Shown here: one piece after another, positions 1-5,595 of the stretch
Layout: every line of letters begins with the position of its first letter
Position numbering within the stretch: position 1 is the stretch's first letter
From: Candidatus Avelusimicrobium ruminicola
GTDB lineage: Bacteria; Elusimicrobiota; Elusimicrobia; Elusimicrobiales; Elusimicrobiaceae
Reading direction: 5' to 3'
Length of the DNA stretch: 7,676 nucleotides
NCBI GenBank assembly: GCA_900319885.1
Contig: ONQH01000029.1
Span: 11,959 to 19,634, forward strand
Translations under genes and position numbers: made by a program
The notes under the pieces: model-generated
What the model was told of the DNA's origin: nothing
The model's input: the letters and a program-made list of their open reading frames with translations, nothing else
Databases searched by the model: none

Positions 1-180
1 CAAAAGTTGGAAAAAGAACTCAAAGACGGGCGCATTGTTATCTCGTGCAAAGCCGCCAAAGAAGAAGAAATTTTGCCCACCATTTTGCATTGGCTGCCGC
101 ATATTAAAGTGCTTTCTCCCGCTACGTTACACACGCGTGTAAAAGACGTATTAAACGATTATTTAAGGAGTGTAAAATGA
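1..180 (+). CDS. WYL-domain transcription regulator, C-terminal end (5' part outside window)
   Basis: Frame 1 is open from the first base to TGA at 178-180 and gives 59 residues. The tail reads as the C-terminal extension of WYL-domain regulators: a short beta segment (RIVISCKA), then an acidic helix, then the pattern LHWLPHIKVLSP followed by an amphipathic helix ending NDYLRSVK. In this family the 'hW....I.VLSP..L' signature lies just after the WYL domain, and the N-terminal winged HTH would be upstream of the window. WYL regulators bind DNA and often control defence genes. The stop overlaps the start of the nuclease gene (ATGA), and that gene's AAGGAG lies inside this ORF at 165-170, so the two are translationally coupled. 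Base composition is mixed here and becomes very AT-rich right after the stop. Assignment rests on 59 residues only. Confidence 0.68.
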   Translation, partial: QKLEKELKDGRIVISCKAAKEEEILPTILHWLPHIKVLSPATLHTRVKDVLNDYLRSVK

Positions 181-1286
181 CTCTAGATGACTTAAAACAA
201 ATATGTAAACCTATAGAAGAAAACCCATTATGGCATTTATGTCGCTCTAATACAGAAAATGCTATGTCTAATTTCTGGGCATATCTTGTGGAATATGTAG
301 CTGATAACAATTTAGCTATCATTTTAGGAGACGAATACAATAAAACCGTCAAAAAAATTGAACGCGAAAAAAATCACATGGATCTTCAAATTTGGTTGGA
401 AGGAGATAATTATCCTTCAATTATTATTGAAAATAAATTTAAATCTTTAGATAATCAAGAACAAATTGAAAAATATTATAAATCAATAACTCAAAATAGG
501 AAGTATAAGAAATTTAATCCTCAGCCCAAATTTATACTAATTACGCCCTCTGGGACTCACGAATTTGAACGAGAATACCTGGATTGGAAATCTTATGAAG
601 ATATATATAAAAATATAAAAAGTTTTTTTGAAAAGACTGATAAAGAACAAAGTGAAATAATCAAAGAATATCTAAAATTGTTAGAACAAATTATAAACCT
701 AGCTAAAAATTGCAACAAGGGTTATAATTTGTGTTTATTATGGAAATCAGAAAAAGAATCTGATAATGCTAATGAGCAGGTAACATTCCTAACAGAAAAC
801 AAATTGTATGCTTTCATAGCTAAAAATTTAACTCGCAGATATGAACAAGAAAATTGGAGAGAAAAATATACGAATTGTTCCATTAAAGAAACAGAATACG
901 GGTTTACCAATGGAACCCCTCTTTTTTCTTGGAAGTGGGAATTAAATTCAGAGTACCTATACGGTATACAGGTTCAAAATGGGCAACTACGCTATTTTAT
1001 AGAACAAAAGGATCCTAATAAAAAAATAGTTGAAAAAATAGAAGGAAAAAGACAATATCGTCTTAAAGATACCAATGCTATCACTCAGCTAAATGAATGG
1101 TTGAAAAATAGTGAGAGTACTATTAATATTGAGGAATTTTTAGCAATCAAAGAAGGGGACATTATACCTAACATTAATCAGTTCTCTGGCTTTTTTATAT
1201 ACAAATATATAGAAGTTACCAATCAAGAAGACCTAGAAAAAAGATTACAGAAAGTCCTTAATTATATAGGAAGAGAATCAAAATGA
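177..1286 (+). CDS. PD-(D/E)XK nuclease family protein (PDDEXK_4-like)
   Basis: A 369-residue protein. Residues about 60-100 carry the nuclease core as this family shows it: an acidic/basic lead-in IEREKNHMDL with D69, a hydrophobic strand, then SIIIENKF with E85 and K87 (the E-x-K pair), then Q96 and Y100 in a Q-x3-Y arrangement. This matches D-(15)-ExK-Q-Y of the PDDEXK_4 group, which are usually about 350-400 aa and are of unproven function, though often in defence regions. Residues about 200-369 form a second part rich in aromatics, with no motif I recognise. There is no signal peptide or membrane segment. The start is fixed by AAGGAG at 165-170 with a 6-nt spacer, and ATGA overlaps the regulator's stop, so the pair is one transcript. 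Codons are strongly A/T-biased, unlike the flanking regulator, which suggests transfer. Nuclease family is well supported; target and role are not. Confidence 0.8.
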   Translation: MTLDDLKQICKPIEENPLWHLCRSNTENAMSNFWAYLVEYVADNNLAIILGDEYNKTVKKIEREKNHMDLQIWLEGDNYPSIIIENKFKSLDNQEQIEKYYKSITQNRKYKKFNPQPKFILITPSGTHEFEREYLDWKSYEDIYKNIKSFFEKTDKEQSEIIKEYLKLLEQIINLAKNCNKGYNLCLLWKSEKESDNANEQVTFLTENKLYAFIAKNLTRRYEQENWREKYTNCSIKETEYGFTNGTPLFSWKWELNSEYLYGIQVQNGQLRYFIEQKDPNKKIVEKIEGKRQYRLKDTNAITQLNEWLKNSESTINIEEFLAIKEGDIIPNINQFSGFFIYKYIEVTNQEDLEKRLQKVLNYIGRESK

Positions 1287-1345
1287 AGAAAATTTACTTA
1301 ATTTTGGCCTTACCCAGCCATAGTATGTTTTGTATGAGGAAATGA
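1283..1345 (+). CDS. 20-codon ORF, possible remnant of a third operon gene
   Basis: The nuclease gene ends in ATGA, and that ATG opens a 20-codon frame (MKKIYLILALPSHSMFCMRK, then TGA). A purine-rich AGGAAGAG at about 1268-1275 is placed well for initiation. The N-terminus (two lysines, then a hydrophobic run) looks like the beginning of a signal peptide or membrane protein cut short. It could be a short leader peptide, the 5' stub of a lost third gene, or a chance frame. The overlap repeats the ATGA coupling seen at the start of the nuclease gene, which is the main reason to list it. Confidence 0.3.
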   Translation: MKKIYLILALPSHSMFCMRK

Positions 1346-1349
1346 CAGC

Positions 1350-1378
1350 TTGACACATCCAATTCAAACAAATATAAT
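1350..1378 (+). promoter_or_regulatory. Consensus sigma70 promoter for the 193-aa gene
   Basis: TTGACA at 1350-1355 and TATAAT at 1373-1378 are both perfect consensus hexamers with a 17-nt spacer. Transcription would start near 1385, about 25 nt before the ATG at 1410, with AAGGAG at 1399-1404 in the leader. No operator-like repeat is visible around it, so it looks constitutive and strong. It also separates the 193-aa gene from the regulator/nuclease transcript. Confidence 0.85.
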
Positions 1379-1409
1379 TAAAATAGATTAGAAATTAAAA
1401 GGAGAAAAT

Positions 1410-1991
1410 ATGCTAACAAAATTAGAAAAACCAGAGACTATTATTTCCATTGATGAAACCGCAAAGTTAGTATCCTCATTGTTACCATTATATCGCAAAT
1501 TTATTAAAATTAATGGGAAAAGGCAGTGTGCGGAAATTCGGGCAATGCTCAGACCGATTCTTTATAGTTGTTCCGAAGGAAGATCTGCTGATTATGTTTC
1601 AAAACAGGCAAAAAAACTTTGGGATACTGATCCTTATTTAAAACCATTAAATCTATTTTATTTGACCCCTCGCATTGCTCGTCAATATAAGAAGACAAAT
1701 TCTATATTCAAACAACTTTTATTAGAGCATTGTAACCCACTTAGTCAAGTAATTGCCCAACTTATTCCTGCAAAAAATGAATACGAAATTCAAAAAATTC
1801 TTAGAAAAGAACTAAAAACAGCATGGATCACGAAACCAGAAAATCTGAAACTGGGCAAGAAAAAATATAAAAGCAATCGTTTCCCTATTGACAAAAAGGG
1901 CAATAGACAAAAAAAATCAAATTGGAAGGAATGCTATCGCCAATGTGAAATTAAGATTATTGACAGCAATGGAAAGACAGTAAAATTCTAA
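1410..1991 (+). CDS. Hypothetical 193-aa protein with an EHxxP segment
   Basis: I do not recognise this gene with certainty. It starts at an ATG with AAGGAG at 1399-1404 (5-nt spacer) behind a consensus promoter. Residues 15-105 are predicted mostly helical, with arginine/lysine-rich patches. Residues 100-150 read LLLEHCNP (E106, H107, P110), then a helical stretch, then TAWITKPENLKL. From memory, a set of uncharacterised bacterial and plasmid proteins shows the same order (EHvxP, about 30 residues, then a strand ending in IT-x-E and L). Some may be HNH-like, but I see no full HNH motif. Residues about 148-180 are very basic (KKKYKSN, KKGNRQKK), suggesting nucleic-acid contact. No membrane segment. 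AT-rich like the nuclease gene, so probably part of the same acquired segment, but separately transcribed. Confidence 0.65.
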   Translation: MLTKLEKPETIISIDETAKLVSSLLPLYRKFIKINGKRQCAEIRAMLRPILYSCSEGRSADYVSKQAKKLWDTDPYLKPLNLFYLTPRIARQYKKTNSIFKQLLLEHCNPLSQVIAQLIPAKNEYEIQKILRKELKTAWITKPENLKLGKKKYKSNRFPIDKKGNRQKKSNWKECYRQCEIKIIDSNGKTVKF

Positions 1992-2028
1992 CAAGTACTT
2001 TTACTTATTTTCCACAAAATATTATTCT

Positions 2029-2059
2029 GGGCGGCAAGGAAATTGCCGCCCGGGTTTTT
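2029..2059. terminator. Bidirectional intrinsic terminator between convergent units
   Basis: GGGCGGCAA (2029-2037) pairs perfectly with TTGCCGCCC (2043-2051) around a GGAAA loop. On the plus strand GGG and then TTTTT (2055-2059) follow, ending the 193-aa gene. On the minus strand the same stem is followed by an AT-rich tail and lies just past the stop of the last micro-ORF (2060), so it can end that transcript too. Confidence 0.85.
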
Positions 2060-2137
2060 CTAAAAATCAATTTGGGCTATAGCCAGTAGAAAAATAAACA
2101 TGGCTACGCCTAATACAATAACGCCTAAAATGCTCAT
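2060..2137 (-). CDS. Micro-ORF 3: 25-aa single-span hydrophobic peptide
   Basis: Reads MSILGVIVLGVAMFIFLLAI and then AQIDF, stop TAG. AAAGGAG sits about 6 nt before the ATG, one of the clearest ribosome binding sites in the window. Almost the whole peptide is one hydrophobic helix of membrane-spanning length, with a single acidic residue near the C-terminus and no lysine or arginine. It ends directly at the terminator hairpin. The shape resembles small accessory membrane subunits (KdpF-like in length) or a membrane-active peptide, but I see no family signature. It is last of three such ORFs in tandem, which argues that it is a real gene. Confidence 0.62.
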   Translation of the reverse strand: MSILGVIVLGVAMFIFLLAIAQIDF

Positions 2138-2165
2138 AACTACTCCTTTCCGTATATCCCAGGCG

Positions 2166-2231
2166 TTACCGGGTGGCTGAGTCCAGCCAAAACCCAATAA
2201 TGCCCACAACAATCACTAGCAAAATATCCAT
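2166..2231 (-). CDS. Micro-ORF 2: 21-aa hydrophobic peptide
   Basis: Reads MDILLVIVVGIIGFWLDSAT plus a final R, stop TAA. A GAGGG sequence lies about 6 nt before the ATG, weaker than those of its two neighbours. The first 16 residues are a hydrophobic helix bounded by D2 and D17, short for a full membrane crossing but able to insert. It lies 17 nt after micro-ORF 1 and 28 nt before micro-ORF 3, all in the same direction. No known family recognised. Confidence 0.5.
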   Translation of the reverse strand: MDILLVIVVGIIGFWLDSATR

Positions 2232-2248
2232 AACTTTCCCTCACCCAA

Positions 2249-2335
2249 TTATTCTATGCGGCTTAACTTGTCAATGATAAACCCCAAAATAAATCCAAAT
2301 ACAAGGATTACAAGCACTATACCTACAATTTCCAT
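2249..2335 (-). CDS. Micro-ORF 1: 28-aa single-span membrane peptide
   Basis: The first of three tandem micro-ORFs. A full AGGAGG at about 2345-2340 precedes the ATG by 4-5 nt, a near-ideal site. The peptide has a short acidic N-terminus (ME), about 19 hydrophobic residues (IVGIVLVILVFGFILGFII), and a charged amphipathic tail (DKLSRIE), which is the classic layout of a single-pass small membrane protein with the tail in the cytoplasm. The promoter-like module at 2359-2394 ends 23 nt upstream. Possible roles are a regulator of a membrane complex, a toxin of a toxin/antitoxin pair, or a stress peptide. None can be chosen from sequence. No cysteine and no double-glycine leader, so not an obvious processed bacteriocin. 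Confidence 0.65.
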   Translation of the reverse strand: MEIVGIVLVILVFGFILGFIIDKLSRIE

Positions 2336-2358
2336 ATTTCCTCCTAAATACTTCTGTA

Positions 2359-2394
2359 TTTAAGATAACAAAAGCGGGCGACAACATAGTGTCA
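2359..2394 (-). promoter_or_regulatory. Promoter/operator-like module, copy 1 (micro-peptide operon)
   Basis: Read on the minus strand: TGACA (2394-2390), 6 nt, TGTCG (2383-2379), 11 nt, TATCTTAAA (2367-2359), then 23 nt to the ATG of micro-ORF 1. The same order and the same 11-nt spacing occur at 5480-5515 and 5596-5632. The TTGTCG at 2384-2379 can serve as a -35 element with the AT-rich block as -10. The palindrome overlapping it would suit a dimeric repressor or activator. Confidence 0.55.
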
Positions 2395-2398
2395 CCCG
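2365..2398 (-). terminator. Hairpin after the nuclease/HTH-TPR operon
   Basis: On the minus-strand RNA, CGGGUGACA (2398-2390) pairs with UGUCGCCCG (2383-2375) over a 6-nt loop, including one U-G wobble. CUUUUGUU follows. It lies 25 nt after the stop of the HTH-TPR gene, so it fits an intrinsic terminator. The inner part of the stem is also the palindrome of the promoter-like module, so one sequence may both end one transcript and control the next. Confidence 0.6.
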
Positions 2399-2423
2399 TT
2401 TTGTTGGTCCGTCAGAGCTATTT

Positions 2424-3476
2424 TTACTGTTTCTTAGTCTTAAGGTCTAATACTTGCCCTTTGATATACTCGTAGGCTTTGGGATTCTTGGGGTCGGCTT
2501 TTTGGGCCTGGGCCACCACATCCAACGCCTTATCAAATTGCCCCTCATACGCATACATCAAAGCCGCAAAATGGGTTTGCATGGCCTTGTTGTTAATACC
2601 CGCGTTAAATAGCCGGATTGCGCTTTCATGCTGCTTATTTAATATGGCAAAATAAATGCAGTACGTAAGAAGCGTAGAATCCAGTTTGTCTTGCTCAAAC
2701 CCGTCCAAGGCATATTTCAAAGCGCCTTTATAATCTTTTTGGGTATAGCAAATTAGGGCCGCTTGTTTATAAGGCCATACATCCTTCGGGTCATCCTTAA
2801 TAAGTTTGGCACATCCTTTTAAGGCCTCGCGGTGTTGTTGTCCCAGCCAATGGAAGCGAACCATAATTTTTTGAAGTTCACGCTCTTGCCACTTGCGATA
2901 GGCACTATTTCTAAAACCTTTGTCATCGGCAAATTCATCAAACGCCACAAGCATCAGCATAGTTTGAAGCGGAGCGCGCTTAAATTTATCATCCTCCAAG
3001 AAAGTAGAAAACACATTTTCCTTGGTGGCGTCCATCGGCTCCCACTTCCCCGCGGCTTCTTTACGTTTTTTCTGCTCCTTGCGCCCAGCCTTTTCAACCT
3101 CTTTTTGAATAGGCAGCACCCATTTACTGGGTTTGCCTAGTCCTTCGGTAAGCGCGTCTAACGCGTCCACAAAATCCAGCGCATTTTCTCTAGTGATGTT
3201 AAATTTAGCCCACTCAAAATCATCCCGCACGCGGTAATTTACATTTTGCGGATTGGGCTTATACAGCGTTAACCCGGCCTCTTCTAAGGTTTCTATATCG
3301 CGCTGAATCGTGCGGCGGCTTACCCCACATTCTTGGGCGGCGTGGTCCAAATTTAGCACGCCCTGATTTAAGTCAATCATCAGTTTAATCAGGCGCGAGA
3401 GGCCCTTTTTAACGTCCTCATTTTTCTGCTTTGTTGCCTTCTTAGGCAATTTAGAAAAGTCTTTCTTTGTTTTCAT
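2424..3476 (-). CDS. HTH (WYL-regulator type) - TPR protein
   Basis: A 350-residue protein. After a lysine-rich N-terminus, residues about 25-68 form a winged HTH of the DeoR/HTH_11 type with recognition helix SRRTIQRDIETLEEAG (53-68). Residues about 85-115 (FNITRENALDFVDALDALTEGLG) resemble the linker that follows the HTH in WYL regulators. The same order (SARTLQRDLHEIERAG, then LSARDKALLTLAGQLAESLG) occurs in the gene at 6970. A charged stretch (125-145) follows. Where a WYL domain would be expected there are TPR-like helix pairs from about 200 to 345 (for example DVWPYKQAALICYTQKDYKGA). AGGAG at 3486-3482 sits 5 nt before the ATG and overlaps the upstream gene's stop, so it is coupled to the nuclease fusion. 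Probably a transcription regulator that senses a partner through its TPRs; operator unknown. Confidence 0.78.
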   Translation of the reverse strand: MKTKKDFSKLPKKATKQKNEDVKKGLSRLIKLMIDLNQGVLNLDHAAQECGVSRRTIQRDIETLEEAGLTLYKPNPQNVNYRVRDDFEWAKFNITRENALDFVDALDALTEGLGKPSKWVLPIQKEVEKAGRKEQKKRKEAAGKWEPMDATKENVFSTFLEDDKFKRAPLQTMLMLVAFDEFADDKGFRNSAYRKWQERELQKIMVRFHWLGQQHREALKGCAKLIKDDPKDVWPYKQAALICYTQKDYKGALKYALDGFEQDKLDSTLLTYCIYFAILNKQHESAIRLFNAGINNKAMQTHFAALMYAYEGQFDKALDVVAQAQKADPKNPKAYEYIKGQVLDLKTKKQ

Positions 3477-3484
3477 AATTTCTC

Positions 3485-4951
3485 CTATTGTACGCTATCC
3501 CGTAGCGCGTCCACTAGTTTTACCATGGCCCAGGTGTCTTGTTCGCAATATTTAAGCAAATCTTTGCGTAGTTGCTCTAACTCGGCAGGCGGCAAACTTT
3601 GCGCGTATAATACGTCAAAAGCATCCATAGCCTCCCCACCGTTGGCCACTGCCATGCCTTCGTAAGTCATACCCGGCACGAGGGCGGGTAAGACCTTTTT
3701 AATCGTACTGCGGCAAGCCATTTTAGGATGCAAATAATCGTGTTCAAAAGGGTCCTCGGTATCGGCAAACCGCTCAGTCATCTCTAACAAGCGTTTGGCC
3801 TCTTTTTCAGGTATAGGCAAATCGTGGGCCATTTTATCAATACACCCTTTTTCAAACCCGGCATTATGAGCAATAAGCGTGCCCGCCTTTCCAATATATT
3901 TAAGCAAAGCTGCCACACACCCATAACGTGGGTCCTCTTTACCTGTGGAAAGATATTCATAATGCTCAAACTCCCCATTTGGTTTTCGTTGTACGTGGAG
4001 CGAAAATTGGAACGGAATTTGCTGATAAGGCCGCGAATATTTCCACAAAGGTACGACAGGGTTAGTCGTTTCAAAATCTAAGTAATAAAGCGGATAAACT
4101 AATTTATTTAGCCATTCAGCCACTTTCGCACGGTCAATATACGGTTTTTGCGTACGGTACACTTCTATCCAATGATTGGAAGTTTCATTATCAAAAGTAT
4201 TGGGTGGCAAATCGGCTATATGCACAATACCCTTGGAAATATATTCGCGCGCTTTTTTGCTACGCATCAGCTCAAACACTGAATCCTCGGGAATGTCCTT
4301 CCAACAATAATCGTGGGCTTCGCAATCTCCACACGCGGTTTTATTAAGTTCCGCAGAGGGTTCGGGTTTGGCAAGCAGTTCTTCAATAGCAGCCAAATTT
4401 TCTTCAATATCCTCATGTGAAAACAAGTCATCATCCATAATCGTTAGCGAAAAAAGTTGTTTTAGGTCCGGCTCGTCCGTTCCCATAAAATAGTCGGAAT
4501 TAACATGCATTAAATAACAATGCTCTGGTGTAACTCCACAATGCGTAAGCACATAACGCTGAATAGATATATCGTCAAAATAAATAGGTGCAATTTTCTT
4601 TCCGCTGCTTTTTACCTCAATGAGATTCCATCCTGTGGGTGTTTTTTCCAAAATATCCACAAATACCAAAATACCGTTATAGCAAAATGCGGCCTCATAG
4701 ATAGCCGGCACGCCTTGTGCCATGAGTTCCTGCGTGCGTTTAATGGCCTCTTGCGGGTTTTGGTAGCCGTCTTTAACCAATACCCCGCCAGGAAAGCGTT
4801 TCCAAGCGAGTTCGCCGATAAAATGGCCACGGTCAAATATTTTTTGCAAAGCGGGGCTTGGCTGTGTAAGCACTTCTTTTTTGTTGCGGTATAGCCACAA
4901 GCGTTTAGGGCAACTGCGGTATTTTGTGTATTGTGATTTGGATAAATTCAT
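3485..4951 (-). CDS. DUF2779 protein: Cas4/RecB-like Fe-S nuclease fused to DEDD exonuclease-like domain
   Basis: A 488-residue protein with two nuclease-like halves. N-terminal half: C14 in SCPKRLW, then E87, D99 (VFVDIL), E112 and K114 (IEVKSS), then Q131/Y133, the RecB/Cas4 PD-(D/E)XK order. C207, C210 and C216 (CGDCEAHDYC) complete, with C14, a likely four-cysteine iron-sulfur site. C-terminal half: YLDFET (D292, E294), IAHNAGFEKGC (H362, N363) and YCEQDTWAM (D472), the DEDD exonuclease-type signature of DUF2779. All key residues are present, so both halves look active. Start: a GTG at 4957 would add two residues but overlaps the AAGAGG ribosome binding site, and the ATG at 4951 has the proper 5-nt spacer. 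It lies 28 nt after the 102-aa gene and 8 nt before the HTH-TPR start. DNA repair or defence is plausible; substrate unknown. Confidence 0.87.
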   Translation of the reverse strand: MNLSKSQYTKYRSCPKRLWLYRNKKEVLTQPSPALQKIFDRGHFIGELAWKRFPGGVLVKDGYQNPQEAIKRTQELMAQGVPAIYEAAFCYNGILVFVDILEKTPTGWNLIEVKSSGKKIAPIYFDDISIQRYVLTHCGVTPEHCYLMHVNSDYFMGTDEPDLKQLFSLTIMDDDLFSHEDIEENLAAIEELLAKPEPSAELNKTACGDCEAHDYCWKDIPEDSVFELMRSKKAREYISKGIVHIADLPPNTFDNETSNHWIEVYRTQKPYIDRAKVAEWLNKLVYPLYYLDFETTNPVVPLWKYSRPYQQIPFQFSLHVQRKPNGEFEHYEYLSTGKEDPRYGCVAALLKYIGKAGTLIAHNAGFEKGCIDKMAHDLPIPEKEAKRLLEMTERFADTEDPFEHDYLHPKMACRSTIKKVLPALVPGMTYEGMAVANGGEAMDAFDVLYAQSLPPAELEQLRKDLLKYCEQDTWAMVKLVDALRDSVQ

Positions 4952-4979
4952 ACGCACCTCTTACTTGTATGATAGCACA

Positions 4980-5288
4980 TCAAAACCCCCAAAACATAAT
5001 GTTAAGGAGTTTGCCGTCTTTGTCGTATAGATCGCACGAGTAGGCCAAATCCCGCTTCGTGCGTTCTAGTAATTCGTCGCCATTTTTGGCAAACAAATGC
5101 AACTCGCCTTTTTCATCTATTTGTTGTTTAATTTCAAAATAAACGTAGTCAAAATTACTGTTATAGGTGCTACCCCACGCCACTTTTTCCCAAGGGATGC
5201 CGTGTTTAATCATACCATCCGGCCCTCCATGCGCATGCATAAGGTCCAAAAAACGCTGCATATTACCTTTAATAGATTCAAATTGCAT
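4980..5288 (-). CDS. Hypothetical 102-aa protein
   Basis: No family recognised. The start is the ATG at 5288, with AGGAGA ending 6 nt upstream (5300-5295). An upstream in-frame ATG at 5363 is ignored because it lies inside the zinc-ribbon gene in another frame and has no ribosome binding site. The protein is soluble and alpha/beta in character: helix 1-20 (ESIKGNMQRFLDLMHAHGG), a Trp/Tyr-rich middle (IPWEKVAWGSTYNSNFDYVY) and a C-terminal strand pair (YSCDLYDKDGKLLNIMFWGF). There is one cysteine (C85), no zinc motif and no membrane helix. Position between a zinc ribbon and a nuclease, in one operon, suggests an accessory protein, but this is only context. Confidence 0.75.
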   Translation of the reverse strand: MQFESIKGNMQRFLDLMHAHGGPDGMIKHGIPWEKVAWGSTYNSNFDYVYFEIKQQIDEKGELHLFAKNGDELLERTKRDLAYSCDLYDKDGKLLNIMFWGF

Positions 5289-5301
5289 ATTATTTCTCCT
5301 A

Positions 5302-5327
5302 GCCCCGGCCACCGTGATGACCGGGGC
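5302..5327 (-). other. GC-rich intercistronic hairpin
   Basis: On the minus strand GCCCCGGTCA (5327-5318) pairs with TGGCCGGGGC (5311-5302) through ten pairs, one of them a T-G wobble, leaving a 6-nt loop. No T-run follows; the sequence goes straight into the AGGAG of the 102-aa gene. It is therefore more likely an RNA-processing, stability or attenuation element that sets the ratio of zinc ribbon to downstream proteins than a full terminator. Confidence 0.6.
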
Positions 5328-5334
5328 ATCTACT

Positions 5335-5448
5335 TTACCCTCTGCGATAGAGCGGCCCACCACAAGACGGGCATTTCATCCCGGCAGGCGGAAAGGTAAA
5401 CGTAAACATTTGACGACATTTGCTACACTCGTATTTTTGTTCTGGCAT
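5335..5448 (-). CDS. 37-aa zinc-ribbon protein
   Basis: A 37-codon gene with AGGAG at 5460-5456, 7 nt before its ATG. The protein starts MPEQKYECSKC, has a hydrophobic FTFTFPP middle, then MKCPSCGGPLYRRG. The two knuckles CSKC (C8, C11) and CPSC (C26, C29) are spaced as in rubredoxin/FmdB-type zinc ribbons and would bind one zinc ion. Small ribbons like this mediate protein or nucleic-acid contact rather than catalysis. It is the first gene of the minus-strand operon: its promoter-like module ends 31 nt upstream at 5480, and a strong hairpin separates it from the next gene. Complete, no frameshift. Identity as a zinc ribbon is secure; partner is unknown, with the downstream nuclease the obvious candidate. 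Confidence 0.85.
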   Translation of the reverse strand: MPEQKYECSKCRQMFTFTFPPAGMKCPSCGGPLYRRG

Positions 5449-5479
5449 AGTTATTCTCCTATCTAATTTTTACTACACC

Positions 5480-5515
5480 TATAAGATAATAAACCCGCAC
5501 GACAACACCATGTCG
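5480..5515 (-). promoter_or_regulatory. Promoter/operator-like module, copy 2 (zinc ribbon/nuclease operon)
   Basis: Minus-strand reading: CGACA (5515-5511), 6 nt, TGTCG (5504-5500), 11 nt, TATCTTATA (5488-5480), then 31 nt to the zinc-ribbon ATG. The palindrome is perfect here. Over 32 nt it matches copy 1 at 24 positions by my count. Because it lies between divergent genes it cannot be a terminator, which favours a role in initiation or repression. Confidence 0.6.
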
Positions 5516-5595
5516 CAACATGTGTTTGCGTTGTCTCATACCGGGATATTTTTCTACTTACAGCTAAGGGTTTTTTAAAGTATCAAAAATTTTTC

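Noticed and set aside
4952..4957. GTG start two codons upstream for the DUF2779 protein
   Set aside because: The GTG overlaps the AAGAGG ribosome binding site that serves the ATG at 4951.
5289..5363. N-terminal extension of the 102-aa protein to an ATG at 5363
   Set aside because: It overlaps the zinc-ribbon gene in another frame and crosses the GC-rich hairpin; it has no ribosome binding site, while the ATG at 5288 has AGGAGA at proper distance.
2832..5466. Plus-strand open frames opposite the nuclease/HTH-TPR operon
   Set aside because: They lack ribosome binding sites, have odd amino-acid composition and are antisense shadows of well-supported minus-strand genes.
5510..5578. 22-codon plus-strand ORF in the divergent intergenic region
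   Set aside because: No ribosome binding site, overlaps the promoter module, and composition looks random.
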